A stretch of DNA of 16,758 nucleotides from Candidatus Sulfotelmatobacter sp. (GCA_030151135.1 JASLEQ010000444.1:1-16758); one strand, 5' to 3'; positions 7,382 through 15,103 are shown, counted from the first letter of the stretch. The notes: generated from the sequence alone by a model not told the origin. Program-made: numbers and translations.

Positions 7382-8170
7382 GTGGCGAAAAAGGAAGCGG
7401 TTTTAGACAAGCACGTCGAAGAAGAAAAAGCTGAAAAGCCGAAAGAGACGACGGTCGAGTTCCTGTCGTCGCTGGCTGCCGTCTTGGTGACTGGACTTTT
7501 CATCATCACGTTCATCGTTCAGGCGTTTGAGATTCCATCAAGCTCGATGGAAAACACGCTGCTGATCGGCGATCACGTATTTGTGAACCGCGTCCAGTTC
7601 GCACCTCCTACCAAATGGATTGGCCCACTTCTCCCGTATCGCGATGTACATTTCCGCGACATCGTAGTGTTCTTGTCGCCAGCGGAGCCGGGACTGTACG
7701 TGGTGAAAAGAATTATCGGCGTGCCGGGAGATCGCATCCACCTGCGCAACGGCATTGTATATCGCAACGGGCAAGCGCTGGATGAACCTTACGTCGATCA
7801 CGACCGGGATACAATCGATCCCTATCGAAACAATTTTCCCTCAGTGCCTCCCACGGATGACCCGAATGTGTCTCCAAGTTGGATGGTCGATCTTCCCGGT
7901 TACATTCAGGGGGATGACATTGTTGTGCCGCCGAATCACTACTTTGCGATGGGCGATCATCGCGGCGTAAGTCTCGACAGCCGGTATTGGGGATTTATTC
8001 CAAAGGAAAACGTCATTGGCCGGCCAATGTTCATTTACTGGTCGTTTGAAACTCCGGACGATCAGTACCGGAAGACGGACTGGGGTGACCGCTTGCTGTT
8101 CCTGGGCAAGGTCGTGATTCACTTCTTCGACGAGACACGTTGGGGAAGAACCCTTAAGATTGTGAAATGA
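7382..8170 (+). CDS. lepB: Signal peptidase I (second, diverged copy)
   Basis: A paralogue of the preceding gene with the same job, possibly different substrates. The 262-residue protein has a short Lys/Glu-rich cytoplasmic tail, one membrane segment (about 29-49, LAAVLVTGLFIITFIVQAF), IPSSSMENTL with nucleophile Ser55, VVKRIIGVPGD with Lys109, and box E GDHRGVSLDSRYWG (191-204). The usual Asn of the GDN signature is His193; Ser and Lys are intact, so activity is expected. The region between the two boxes carries a longer Pro/Asp-rich loop (about 139-175) than the first copy. A tandem duplication is the simplest origin, with strong divergence outside the boxes. The AsmA-like gene begins 28 bases after the stop, probably in the same unit. 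Confidence 0.94.
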   Translation: MAKKEAVLDKHVEEEKAEKPKETTVEFLSSLAAVLVTGLFIITFIVQAFEIPSSSMENTLLIGDHVFVNRVQFAPPTKWIGPLLPYRDVHFRDIVVFLSPAEPGLYVVKRIIGVPGDRIHLRNGIVYRNGQALDEPYVDHDRDTIDPYRNNFPSVPPTDDPNVSPSWMVDLPGYIQGDDIVVPPNHYFAMGDHRGVSLDSRYWGFIPKENVIGRPMFIYWSFETPDDQYRKTDWGDRLLFLGKVVIHFFDETRWGRTLKIVK

Positions 8171-8189
8171 GGCCCCTCGAGTCCGGTGT

Positions 8190-8194
8190 GAGGG
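8190..8194 (+). promoter_or_regulatory. SD supporting the TTG start of the AsmA-like gene
   Basis: GAGGG ends four bases before TTG 8199. No ATG or GTG lies nearby in that frame, and the signal-anchor begins within ten codons, so the TTG is the best start. Confidence 0.55.
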
Positions 8195-8198
8195 CGCG

Positions 8199-10769
8199 TT
8201 GAGGTCGGTTTCCTTCAAGCGACGCTGGATCGCAGCAGCAGTATTGCTGTTGCTGGCGCTGTTCTTTGTGAGGCCGGGGGTCTCCCGCCTCAAATCGCGC
8301 ATCATCTCTTCCATTAGTGCTGGCGTGGGACGGCCAGTCGATATTGGGTCGGTACATGTCCGAGTGCTCCCGCGCCCTGGTTTCGAGATTGAGAATCTCG
8401 TGATCTATGACGATCCCATGTTTGGCGCTGAGCCGATGCTGCGCGCTAGCGAGGTCACCGCCGACCTCCGCATCATATCGCTCCTGAAAGGCCGCATTGA
8501 TGTCGCTCGGCTGGACCTGACGGAACCCAGCTTTAACCTGGTTCATCGGGCACAGGGAGATTGGAACCTGCAAGCGCTGTTAGAACGTGCTGCGCACAAT
8601 TCCCTGGCGCCGACCGGAAACAGCAAGTCTGCGCCCCGCCCGCATTTCCCCTACATCGAAGGTTCCTCAGGACGGATTAATTTCAAAACTGGTGCCGAAA
8701 AACATCCGTATGCGCTCACCAATGCGGACTTCTCCTTGTGGCAGGAATCGGAAGATACCTGGGGGATTCGGCTGAAGGCACAGCCGTTCCGGACCGATCT
8801 GAATTTGACGGACATCGGGCAATTGCAGATCAGCGGAACTTGGAAACGCGCGCAGAGTTTTCAGGAAACCCCGGTAGAACTCAGCGTGGAGTGGAGCAAA
8901 GCTCAACTCGGGCAGTTGACGAAATTGTTTACCGGACTCGATAAAGGCTGGCGCGGCAATATCCAGGTCGATGCGCGGCTGACCGGAATGCCGACGGATA
9001 TGAAAGTCGTGAGCACGGCAGTCGTGGACGATTTCAGGCGATATGACATCACAAGCGGCAATGCGTTACGTCTGGATGCTCAATGCAATGGCCAATACAG
9101 TTCTCGCAATCACGAATTTCATGACGTGATGTGCACCGCTCCAGTAGGTGAAGGCGGGCTGACATTGAGCGGCGACATCGGACTGCCTGGAAGCGGGCAT
9201 TACGCAATCTCTCTTAGGGCCGATAACGTTCCGGCAAGTGCTGCCGTTGGATTGATACAACGCGCGAAGAAAAACATTCCCGAAGATCTGGCAGTCGACG
9301 GAATTCTCAAAGGCACAGCAAGCCTTGAGCGAAATGGAGCTTTAGGATCCGGAATGCGGTTCCACGGCGCCGGCCAGATTGCGGATTTCCGCGTAAGTTC
9401 GGCATCCACGAAAGTGGACCTTGGTCCTACCTTGGTTCCTTTCCAACTCGTGGATGACTCGCTAAATATTCATGAGCGATTCCTGAAGAACCGTGCCGGA
9501 ATTTCATTCCCGAAGGGCGCTCACATCGAGATCGGGCCCGTCGGTCTAGCTGCAGCGCACAGTGGATCGGCAACTGTCCGTGGCTGGCTGAGTCGGACCA
9601 GCTACAGCTTCAACGTTAGCGGTGAGACAGAAATTGCCCGGGTGCTTCGGCTCTCACGTGCGAGCGGTATCCCTACCGCCGGTGCGAATCCGGAAGGCAG
9701 CACGCAATTGAACCTGCAGATTGCAGGCTCGTGGGTCGGGCCTGGTGGCGAATTGGGTATCGGCTTTCCATCTCCCGAAGTTACCGGGACAGCAAAACTA
9801 CGAAATGTTCGTGCAGCGATTCAGGGAGCGAGCGAGCCGCTGGAGATCGCATCCGCGGACGTGCGCCTTTCGTTAGACAAGGTCCAGGTGGAAAACGTGA
9901 ATGCGGCCGCGCTTGGCGCTGTCTGGACCGGAACGCTTGAACTGCCGAGAGGATGTGGAACTCCAGACACATGCTCAATTCGGTTCTCCCTGACTACCCA
10001 GGAGCTCGCCTTCACGCGGATGGGAGAATGGATTCATGGCCGCAGGAAGTCACGTCCTTGGTATAAAGTCCTTGAGCCCGCGAGTAACTCGAGCCAGTTG
10101 CTGTTCGGACGACTGCACGCGACAGGACAAATGCGCGCAAGCCGATTCGTACTGCACGGCGTGACGGCTAATAATGTATCGGCGAGCGTTCGACTCGACT
10201 CGGGCAAGCTCGAATTGTCGGGACTCGATGCTGATCTGTTGAATGGAAGACATCGAGGGAAGTGGAATATTGAGTTCGCCGGGCCGTCACCGACCTGCGC
10301 GGGACGAGGGAATGTCAGCAACGTTGCCCTCGCGAAAATCCCAAATGAGACGGACAAAGCTTGGCTGACCGGGACCGTGAGCGGCAACTACGAACTTCAA
10401 GGCCCTTGTTCGGCAGATTTCTGGCCATCGGCTGAAGGAAAATTCCAGGCGGAAGTTCGAAATGGCAGCATGCCACATGTGATTCTAGGGGACGATGCGG
10501 GCCCGCTGGTGATTACTCGGCTGGATGCTCAGGCGCAGCTCCATTCGGGCAACTTCGAGATTCGCTCCGCAAAATTGAATTCGATGCATGGAACTTACGA
10601 ATTAAGCGGAAGCGTGAACCTGGATCGGGAGATCGACCTGAAAATGACCCGCGTCCCGGTGGATTCCTCTCACAGTGGATATTCGGTAACAGGCACGCTT
10701 TCGCAGCCGCGAGTTTCGACTCTTGCAAATACCGAGCAAGCAAAACTCAAGCCCATGCCCGCCAAATAG
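8199..10769 (+). CDS. AsmA-family inner-membrane-anchored periplasmic protein
   Basis: AsmA-like proteins are long periplasmic beta-groove proteins tethered to the inner membrane. Relatives are linked to phospholipid transport to the outer membrane or to outer-membrane assembly. Here 856 residues start with a basic n-region and a single anchor (about 10-24, WIAAAVLLLLALFFV). The family's opening module follows: GRPVDIGSVHVRVLPRPGFE, LRASEVTADLRIISLLKGRI and VARLDLTEPSFNLV (roughly 44-116). The middle is beta-rich and repetitive. The C-terminal AsmA module (about 650-840) contains LELSGLDADLLNGRHRGKW and ends with GTYELSGSVNLD and a TGTLSQPRV turn. Cysteine pairs such as GCGTPDTC would fit periplasmic disulfides. 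The gene follows lepB by 28 bases and converges on the aminoacylase gene one base after its stop. The family is confident; the cargo is unknown. Confidence 0.85.
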   Translation: MRSVSFKRRWIAAAVLLLLALFFVRPGVSRLKSRIISSISAGVGRPVDIGSVHVRVLPRPGFEIENLVIYDDPMFGAEPMLRASEVTADLRIISLLKGRIDVARLDLTEPSFNLVHRAQGDWNLQALLERAAHNSLAPTGNSKSAPRPHFPYIEGSSGRINFKTGAEKHPYALTNADFSLWQESEDTWGIRLKAQPFRTDLNLTDIGQLQISGTWKRAQSFQETPVELSVEWSKAQLGQLTKLFTGLDKGWRGNIQVDARLTGMPTDMKVVSTAVVDDFRRYDITSGNALRLDAQCNGQYSSRNHEFHDVMCTAPVGEGGLTLSGDIGLPGSGHYAISLRADNVPASAAVGLIQRAKKNIPEDLAVDGILKGTASLERNGALGSGMRFHGAGQIADFRVSSASTKVDLGPTLVPFQLVDDSLNIHERFLKNRAGISFPKGAHIEIGPVGLAAAHSGSATVRGWLSRTSYSFNVSGETEIARVLRLSRASGIPTAGANPEGSTQLNLQIAGSWVGPGGELGIGFPSPEVTGTAKLRNVRAAIQGASEPLEIASADVRLSLDKVQVENVNAAALGAVWTGTLELPRGCGTPDTCSIRFSLTTQELAFTRMGEWIHGRRKSRPWYKVLEPASNSSQLLFGRLHATGQMRASRFVLHGVTANNVSASVRLDSGKLELSGLDADLLNGRHRGKWNIEFAGPSPTCAGRGNVSNVALAKIPNETDKAWLTGTVSGNYELQGPCSADFWPSAEGKFQAEVRNGSMPHVILGDDAGPLVITRLDAQAQLHSGNFEIRSAKLNSMHGTYELSGSVNLDREIDLKMTRVPVDSSHSGYSVTGTLSQPRVSTLANTEQAKLKPMPAK

Positions 10770-10770
10770 G

Positions 10771-12456
10771 CTACGGAGTGTAACCGGGCCCGCGCAGGAC
10801 TTTGCCCGGGAGTGCGCCGGTCATCTTCCCTTGATCGATCACGGGCACGCCGTTCACCAGCACAAAGTCCATTCCTTCTGACAACTGATTGGGATTGTCG
10901 AACGTCGCGCGATCATGAATTGTGGCGGGATCGAAGATCACCACATCGGCCCACATACCAAGTTTCAACACTCCGCGATCGATGAGACGCATGCGCTGCG
11001 CCGGGAGTGCAGAGAACTTTCTGATCGCATCCTCCAGGGGGAGAGCCTTGTCTTCACGAACATATTTGCTGAGAATTCGTGGGAACGTTCCGTAGGCGCG
11101 GGGATGTGGATGAGCCTGCCCAAGAATGCCCTCGGGCGATGTGCCTTCTGAATCATTGTCGACAGAAACCCAGGGTTGCTGCAGCGCAAGGGTGACGTCG
11201 GGTTGCGACATCCCAAATACTGCGACGCCAATGCTGGGATCTTCGATCAGCAGATCGCAGAGCGCATCGATGGGATCCTTGTTGGATGATTTTGCGATTT
11301 CCGACAAGCGCTTGCCTTGCAGCGGGATCAGCTTAGGGTTCTGAACTGCGCCAATCATGATGGCATCCGGTCCGGGGATTTCCTGCCATTCGTTGTCCCA
11401 GGTTTTGGAAGGCGTGAGCATGTCTTTGCGGATCCGTGCGCGGGTGGCTGGATCTTTGAGACGCTCTACAAGCTTGGTTGTGCCGCCATCATGCGCCCAC
11501 GGTGGTATGAACGCGGAGAAGTCGTTGTACCACGCCGTGTAAGCGTAAGTGTCCGCTGTGATGTCAGCGCCCGCCGCGCGGGCTGCGTTGATCTTGGACA
11601 CGACTTCGGGCATGCGTCCCCAGTTGGATTTGCCCGCAACTTTCAGGTGCCAGATTTCAACCGGGATACGCGCTTCGCGGCCGATGCGGAACGTCTCGTC
11701 GAGCGACTCCATGATGGCATCGCCTTCGCTGCGCATGTGCGTCGCATAGATGCCGCCGGATTTCGAGGCTTCAGTGGCAAGAGCAATCAGTTCGTCCGTT
11801 TTGGCATACGGCGCGGGAGCGTATTCAAGAGAAGTCGAAACTCCCCTTGCGCCACCTTTCATGGCGTCGCGCACCAGTGCTTTCATTTGTTCGAGTTGCT
11901 CAGGCGTGGGCTGAATATCGTTGTCGCCGAGAACGATGCGGCGAACCTGCGTTGCACCTATGTAGTCAGCCACGTTGATCCCGATTCCCTGCTTTTCCAG
12001 CCTGGCAAAATATTGGCGGAACGTGCGCCAGTCGGGATTGATTCTGTAATGATCATAAGTGTCGCGGTCCGATTGGATAATCGCATCATTGAGCGGCGCG
12101 ATGGAGTTCCCCTCGCCCGTTACCTCTGACGTGATGCCCTGGTAGATCTTCGATGGCAGGCGCGGATCGACGAGGATGGTGAGTTCGGATTGCCCGAGCA
12201 TGTCGATGAAACCTGGGGCGACGACTTTGCCCGCGGCGTCGATCGTGCGCTTGCGAGCGCTCGCTGACAGGTTGCCGATGGCAGCGATTTTGCCATCGCG
12301 GATGCCGATGTCACCGGAGTACCACGGAGAGCCGGTGCCGTCGATGATGTGGCCGTTGGTGATGATGAGGTCGAACCCATTCGAAGCGTTTTGCGACAGC
12401 AAAATTATTGGTAAGAAAATTACGACAAGTAACAGCAGCAAGTATCTCTTGAACAT
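10771..12456 (-). CDS. Exported D-aminoacylase-like amidohydrolase
   Basis: A member of the D-aminoacylase / N-acyl-D-amino-acid deacylase branch of the amidohydrolase superfamily, which hydrolyses N-acyl-D-amino acids. The 561 residues open with a signal peptide or anchor (MFKRYLLLLLVVIFLPIILL), so it acts outside the cytoplasm. The small N-terminal beta domain (DLIITNGHIIDGTGSPWY) is followed by the barrel. YATHMRSEGD (His240), EIWHLKVAGKSNWGR (His270) and SVDNDSEG (Asp433 or Asp435) match usual metal ligands. Unusually, the first-strand HxH is replaced by FIDMLGQS (83-90), and the usual bridging Cys position appears as Glu115 in TGEGNSIAP. Metal content and chemistry may therefore differ. 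A related permease gene lies 34 bases upstream on the same strand, suggesting cleavage then uptake. Substrate specificity is not proven. Confidence 0.8.
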   Translation of the reverse strand: MFKRYLLLLLVVIFLPIILLSQNASNGFDLIITNGHIIDGTGSPWYSGDIGIRDGKIAAIGNLSASARKRTIDAAGKVVAPGFIDMLGQSELTILVDPRLPSKIYQGITSEVTGEGNSIAPLNDAIIQSDRDTYDHYRINPDWRTFRQYFARLEKQGIGINVADYIGATQVRRIVLGDNDIQPTPEQLEQMKALVRDAMKGGARGVSTSLEYAPAPYAKTDELIALATEASKSGGIYATHMRSEGDAIMESLDETFRIGREARIPVEIWHLKVAGKSNWGRMPEVVSKINAARAAGADITADTYAYTAWYNDFSAFIPPWAHDGGTTKLVERLKDPATRARIRKDMLTPSKTWDNEWQEIPGPDAIMIGAVQNPKLIPLQGKRLSEIAKSSNKDPIDALCDLLIEDPSIGVAVFGMSQPDVTLALQQPWVSVDNDSEGTSPEGILGQAHPHPRAYGTFPRILSKYVREDKALPLEDAIRKFSALPAQRMRLIDRGVLKLGMWADVVIFDPATIHDRATFDNPNQLSEGMDFVLVNGVPVIDQGKMTGALPGKVLRGPGYTP

Positions 12457-12459
12457 TAC

Positions 12460-12492
12460 AGTTCCATTTCCTTGTGGCTTTCTGTCGGAACT
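12460..12492 (-). promoter_or_regulatory. Inverted repeat covering the aminoacylase SD
   Basis: In the minus-strand message AGTTCC (12492-12487) begins inside the permease stop codon and pairs perfectly with GGAACT (12465-12460) just before the aminoacylase ATG. The second arm carries the only SD-like bases. A ribosome finishing the permease would melt the stem, which suggests translational coupling. Confidence 0.35.
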
Positions 12493-13822
12493 ACTTTCTT
12501 AACATCGCTCCAACTGCGATCCACACAGCCAAAGCCAGCCATTCATACCGGGTGAATGCTCCCGGGACTACCGGCACTACTTTCATAAGTCCCATTGCGA
12601 TAGCGACTGTCAATCCTAGACCCGCAATTCCCTTTTCAGCGCCCGAGAGAGCAACCATATCTGGCTTGCTGCGCGCGAGGGCCAGGCACGCTGCGCAAGC
12701 CGCCGCCCATCCGGCGGCACACGCGACCGAGCCCACTTCGGTCACTGGAACCAGGATCGCGTCGCCCAGAAGCATACACGCTCCTGTGGCAAGTCCGACG
12801 CATAGAACCGCGATCGATGGAGTTCGAAACCCCTCATGCACCGTGCCGACGAGCGAGGCGATCATGCCGCGGCGTCCCATGGCGAAGATCAGGCGGCTGG
12901 CAGCTACGAAATTTCCGTTGAAGCATTTCACCAGCGATAGAAGGGCGGCCGCGAGGATAATGTTAACGATCCAGCGGGAACCTACGGCCTGCTGGAAAGC
13001 TACCGCGGTCATGAATTTCTCGCCGATCAAGTTCCTCCACGGCGCAACGAACGCGACTGCAGCCACGATGCTCGTATAGAAAAGAATCCCAATGACTACC
13101 GCCAGCCAGATGGCGCGATAAAAGCTGCCGACGCGGAATTCTGGCCCGGCTTCTTCCGCGGCCTTCCCGACCGATTCGAATCCAGTCATGAAATAGGGCA
13201 CGATCTGCACGACCAGGATGATAGAGACGAACGATGTGTGTGTGAACAGCGGCGCAAAATTCGTCGTCGAGCCGCGAGTCACTCCGACCAGCACAAAGGT
13301 GACGAACAGAACCAGCGTCCCGAAGGCCGTCCAGTTCTGAAAAGTCGCGCTGAGCCGCACGCCGCGATAGTTGAGGATTGTCAGCAAAGCTGTGAGCGCC
13401 AAACCGACAATGAGGTGCGGAAGGTACACCGGGCGTCCGGCGATGCGGTAGAGTTCGATCGAATCCAGACTCGGCACGATGTATGCAGCGATTCGGCCAA
13501 TCGCGACCGCTTCCCACGGGCAGACAATTAAGTAAGCGAGCGTCATCATCCATCCGGTGGCGAAGCTGACGTGACGCGGGAAGACGGCCGAGGTGTAGGC
13601 GATCTCCCCCGCGGCATCGGGCATGGCGATAACGAGTTTGCCGTAGACCCAACCGATCGGGAGCAGCAGTGCGCCGCCGATGGCGAATCCGAGGACGGCC
13701 CCGAGGGCACCGCCGCGCGTCAGCCAGTCGTCCATAATGACCAGCCAGCCCACGCCGACCATCGTGCCCCAACCGAGAGTGAAATAGTCGACGGTACGCA
13801 GTTTGCGGGCTAGTGTCGTCAC
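12491..13822 (-). CDS. APC-superfamily amino-acid permease
   Basis: A 443-residue inner-membrane transporter of the amino acid-polyamine-organocation type, probably a secondary symporter or exchanger for amino acids. It is hydrophobic throughout, with about ten to twelve membrane-length stretches. The first contains GWGTMVGVGW (17-26), the glycine-rich broken helix that binds substrate in this family. FMTGFESVGKAAEEA (residues about 215-229) is the conserved sixth-helix/loop motif, and NGNFVAASRLIFAMGRRG the later cytosolic-side motif. The start is GTG with no strong SD; a strong extended -10 promoter lies about 32 bases upstream and explains expression. It is the first gene of an operon with the exported D-aminoacylase-like enzyme, so its cargo may be the freed amino acid. 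The exact substrate cannot be read from the sequence. Confidence 0.88.
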   Translation of the reverse strand: MTTLARKLRTVDYFTLGWGTMVGVGWLVIMDDWLTRGGALGAVLGFAIGGALLLPIGWVYGKLVIAMPDAAGEIAYTSAVFPRHVSFATGWMMTLAYLIVCPWEAVAIGRIAAYIVPSLDSIELYRIAGRPVYLPHLIVGLALTALLTILNYRGVRLSATFQNWTAFGTLVLFVTFVLVGVTRGSTTNFAPLFTHTSFVSIILVVQIVPYFMTGFESVGKAAEEAGPEFRVGSFYRAIWLAVVIGILFYTSIVAAVAFVAPWRNLIGEKFMTAVAFQQAVGSRWIVNIILAAALLSLVKCFNGNFVAASRLIFAMGRRGMIASLVGTVHEGFRTPSIAVLCVGLATGACMLLGDAILVPVTEVGSVACAAGWAAACAACLALARSKPDMVALSGAEKGIAGLGLTVAIAMGLMKVVPVVPGAFTRYEWLALAVWIAVGAMLRK

Positions 13823-13853
13823 GGGGTCCGGAACTGGATCGATGGGCGGCGCG

Positions 13854-13862
13854 ATTATAGCA
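13854..13862 (-). promoter_or_regulatory. Extended -10 promoter for the permease operon
   Basis: On the minus strand TGC-TATAAT is a perfect -10 hexamer with the extended TGn element. No good -35 stands 17 bp upstream, which extended -10 promoters tolerate. The predicted start near 13847 leaves a leader of about 25 nt before GTG 13822. Confidence 0.7.
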
Positions 13863-13914
13863 TCGGAGCCTCAAGCACCAGATCCAACGTCCGCTTCGCT
13901 ATGGACTTTCGCTC

Positions 13915-13951
13915 TTGGCCTTTAGCGAATGGCCAAAAGCCATTAGGCCAA
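13915..13951. repeat. Bulged inverted repeat in the divergent promoter region
   Basis: Outer arms TTGGCCT (13915-13921) and AGGCCAA (13945-13951) and inner arms AATGGC (13928-13933) and GCCATT (13939-13944) are all perfect. The loop is CAAAA and there is a 6-base bulge (TTAGCG, 13922-13927) on one side. TTGGCC also pairs with GGCCAA at 13931-13936, so two folds compete. No T-tract follows. Possibly an operator or RNA element in the permease-trpS gap. Confidence 0.55.
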
Positions 13952-13966
13952 AACCGCCATTCTGCA

Positions 13967-13975
13967 TGGTAGTAT
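13967..13975 (+). promoter_or_regulatory. Weak candidate extended -10 for trpS
   Basis: TGG-TAGTAT has the extended TGn element and four of six -10 bases. No -35 is evident. It is the best plus-strand promoter candidate in the permease-trpS gap, giving a leader of about 85 nt. Confidence 0.25.
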
Positions 13976-14012
13976 CGATGTTCAGCCCTGCATGTTTTGT
14001 TAACTGCTGATT

Positions 14013-14028
14013 GCACCGTTGATGGTGC
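14013..14028 (+). other. Leader hairpin before trpS
   Basis: GCACC (14013-14017) and GGTGC (14024-14028) form a perfect 5-bp stem with a GTTGAT loop. The ATG of a possible 16-codon leader ORF overlaps the loop and second arm. It does not carry the conserved T-box sequence. Confidence 0.35.
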
Positions 14029-14072
14029 GTTCTATCCCAGAGGCTGTAGCCATGGGGCTTCCTAGAGAATGA
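14022..14072 (+). CDS. Possible leader peptide ORF overlapping the trpS start
   Basis: A 16-codon ORF (MVRSIPEAVAMGLPRE) ends with TGA inside the trpS start (ATGA overlap). Its internal Met codon at 14052 has a good SD, AGAGG at 14039-14043, with an 8-base gap, so a six-residue version is also possible. There is no Trp codon, so classic Trp attenuation is not suggested. It may be chance; if translated, it would couple ribosomes onto trpS. Confidence 0.2.
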   Translation: MVRSIPEAVAMGLPRE

Positions 14073-15097
14073 ATCCTCCATTGAAAACCCGCAAACGCGT
14101 GCTCAGTGGTATGCGTCCGACAGGCAAGCTGCACCTTGGAAACTTCGTCGGGGCGCTGCAGAACTGGGTTGGAATGCAGGACGAGTACGAATGCTATTTC
14201 TGCGTGGTGGATTGGCACGCTCTGACAACCGATTACGCCGACACCTCGAAGGTGAAAGAGAATTCGCTCGAAGTGGCATTTGATTGGCTGGCCGCTGGGC
14301 TCGATCCGGAGAAGTCGGTGATCTTCATGCAGTCGCATGTTCCCGCGCATGCCGAGTTGCATTTGCTGCTGTCGATGATCACACCGTTGGGATGGCTGGA
14401 GCGCGTGCCCACGTATAAAGAGCAGCGAGAAAACATCAAAGAAAAGGATCTCGGAACGTATGGGTTCCTTGGGTATCCGCTGCTGCAGGCGGCCGACATC
14501 CTGGTCTATAAGGCGAATGCGGTGCCCGTGGGCGAAGATCAGGCAGCCCATATCGAGATCACGCGCGAAATTGGACGCCGGTTCAATGGATTCTACGGTC
14601 CAGTATTTCCCGAAGCGCAGACCTTGCTGACCCCTGCGGCTAAACTGCCGGGGACCGATGGGCGGAAGATGTCGAAGTCGTACGGAAATACGATTCAGCT
14701 TGCCGACCCGGAGCCCGTCATACGACAGAAGTTGAAGACGATGGTGACGGATCCGGCCCGAGTGCGGCGAACGGACCCGGGGAATCCGGACGTATGCCCG
14801 GTGGGCGATCTGCATAAGATCTTCAGCAGTAAACAGACCATCGCTAAAGTGAACGACGGTTGCCGTTCCGCCGGGATCGGGTGCATCGAATGCAAGTCGT
14901 GGGCGGCGGACGCCATGGTGCAGTTGCTGAGCCCGATGCAGGAGCGGCGAAAGAAATTTGAGGCGAATCCGCGGCTGGCGTGGGATATTCTGGAGGCAGG
15001 TTCGGAACGGGCGCGCCAGACTACCGGAGAGACTATGAGGGACGTGCGGGCTGCCATGGGTATGTCGCTGGAGTACGAGGCGCCGGCAGAGTCGTAA
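14069..15097 (+). CDS. trpS: Tryptophanyl-tRNA synthetase with probable iron-sulfur site
   Basis: Charges tRNA-Trp with tryptophan in the cytoplasm as a class Ic synthetase dimer. The 342 residues hold the HIGH-type motif PTGKLHLGN (17-25), the tryptophan-pocket segment YPLLQAADIL (136-145), VGEDQ (154-158) and the KMSKS loop (200-204), so the catalytic set is complete. In the C-terminal anticodon-binding part four cysteines (243, 265, 272, 275) are spaced C-x21-C-x6-C-x2-C. Thermotoga maritima TrpRS binds a [4Fe-4S] cluster with C-x22-C-x6-C-x2-C, so a cluster is likely here too. ATG 14069 has only a weak SD, and a short upstream ORF overlaps it. scpA begins 37 bases after the stop, a plausible same-operon arrangement. 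Confidence 0.96.
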   Translation: MNPPLKTRKRVLSGMRPTGKLHLGNFVGALQNWVGMQDEYECYFCVVDWHALTTDYADTSKVKENSLEVAFDWLAAGLDPEKSVIFMQSHVPAHAELHLLLSMITPLGWLERVPTYKEQRENIKEKDLGTYGFLGYPLLQAADILVYKANAVPVGEDQAAHIEITREIGRRFNGFYGPVFPEAQTLLTPAAKLPGTDGRKMSKSYGNTIQLADPEPVIRQKLKTMVTDPARVRRTDPGNPDVCPVGDLHKIFSSKQTIAKVNDGCRSAGIGCIECKSWAADAMVQLLSPMQERRKKFEANPRLAWDILEAGSERARQTTGETMRDVRAAMGMSLEYEAPAES

Positions 15098-15103
15098 ACT
15101 CAA

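Noticed and set aside
11317..12129. Plus-strand ORF (270 codons) inside the aminoacylase
   Set aside because: It is antisense to a strongly supported gene, has no recognisable motif and no SD.
12963..13874. Minus-strand ORF (303 codons) overlapping the permease in another frame
   Set aside because: It is Arg-rich shadow sequence; the permease frame has the transmembrane pattern and APC motifs.
14000..14068. T-box riboswitch upstream of trpS
   Set aside because: There is no T-box consensus, specifier-loop architecture or terminator; only a 5-bp hairpin is present.
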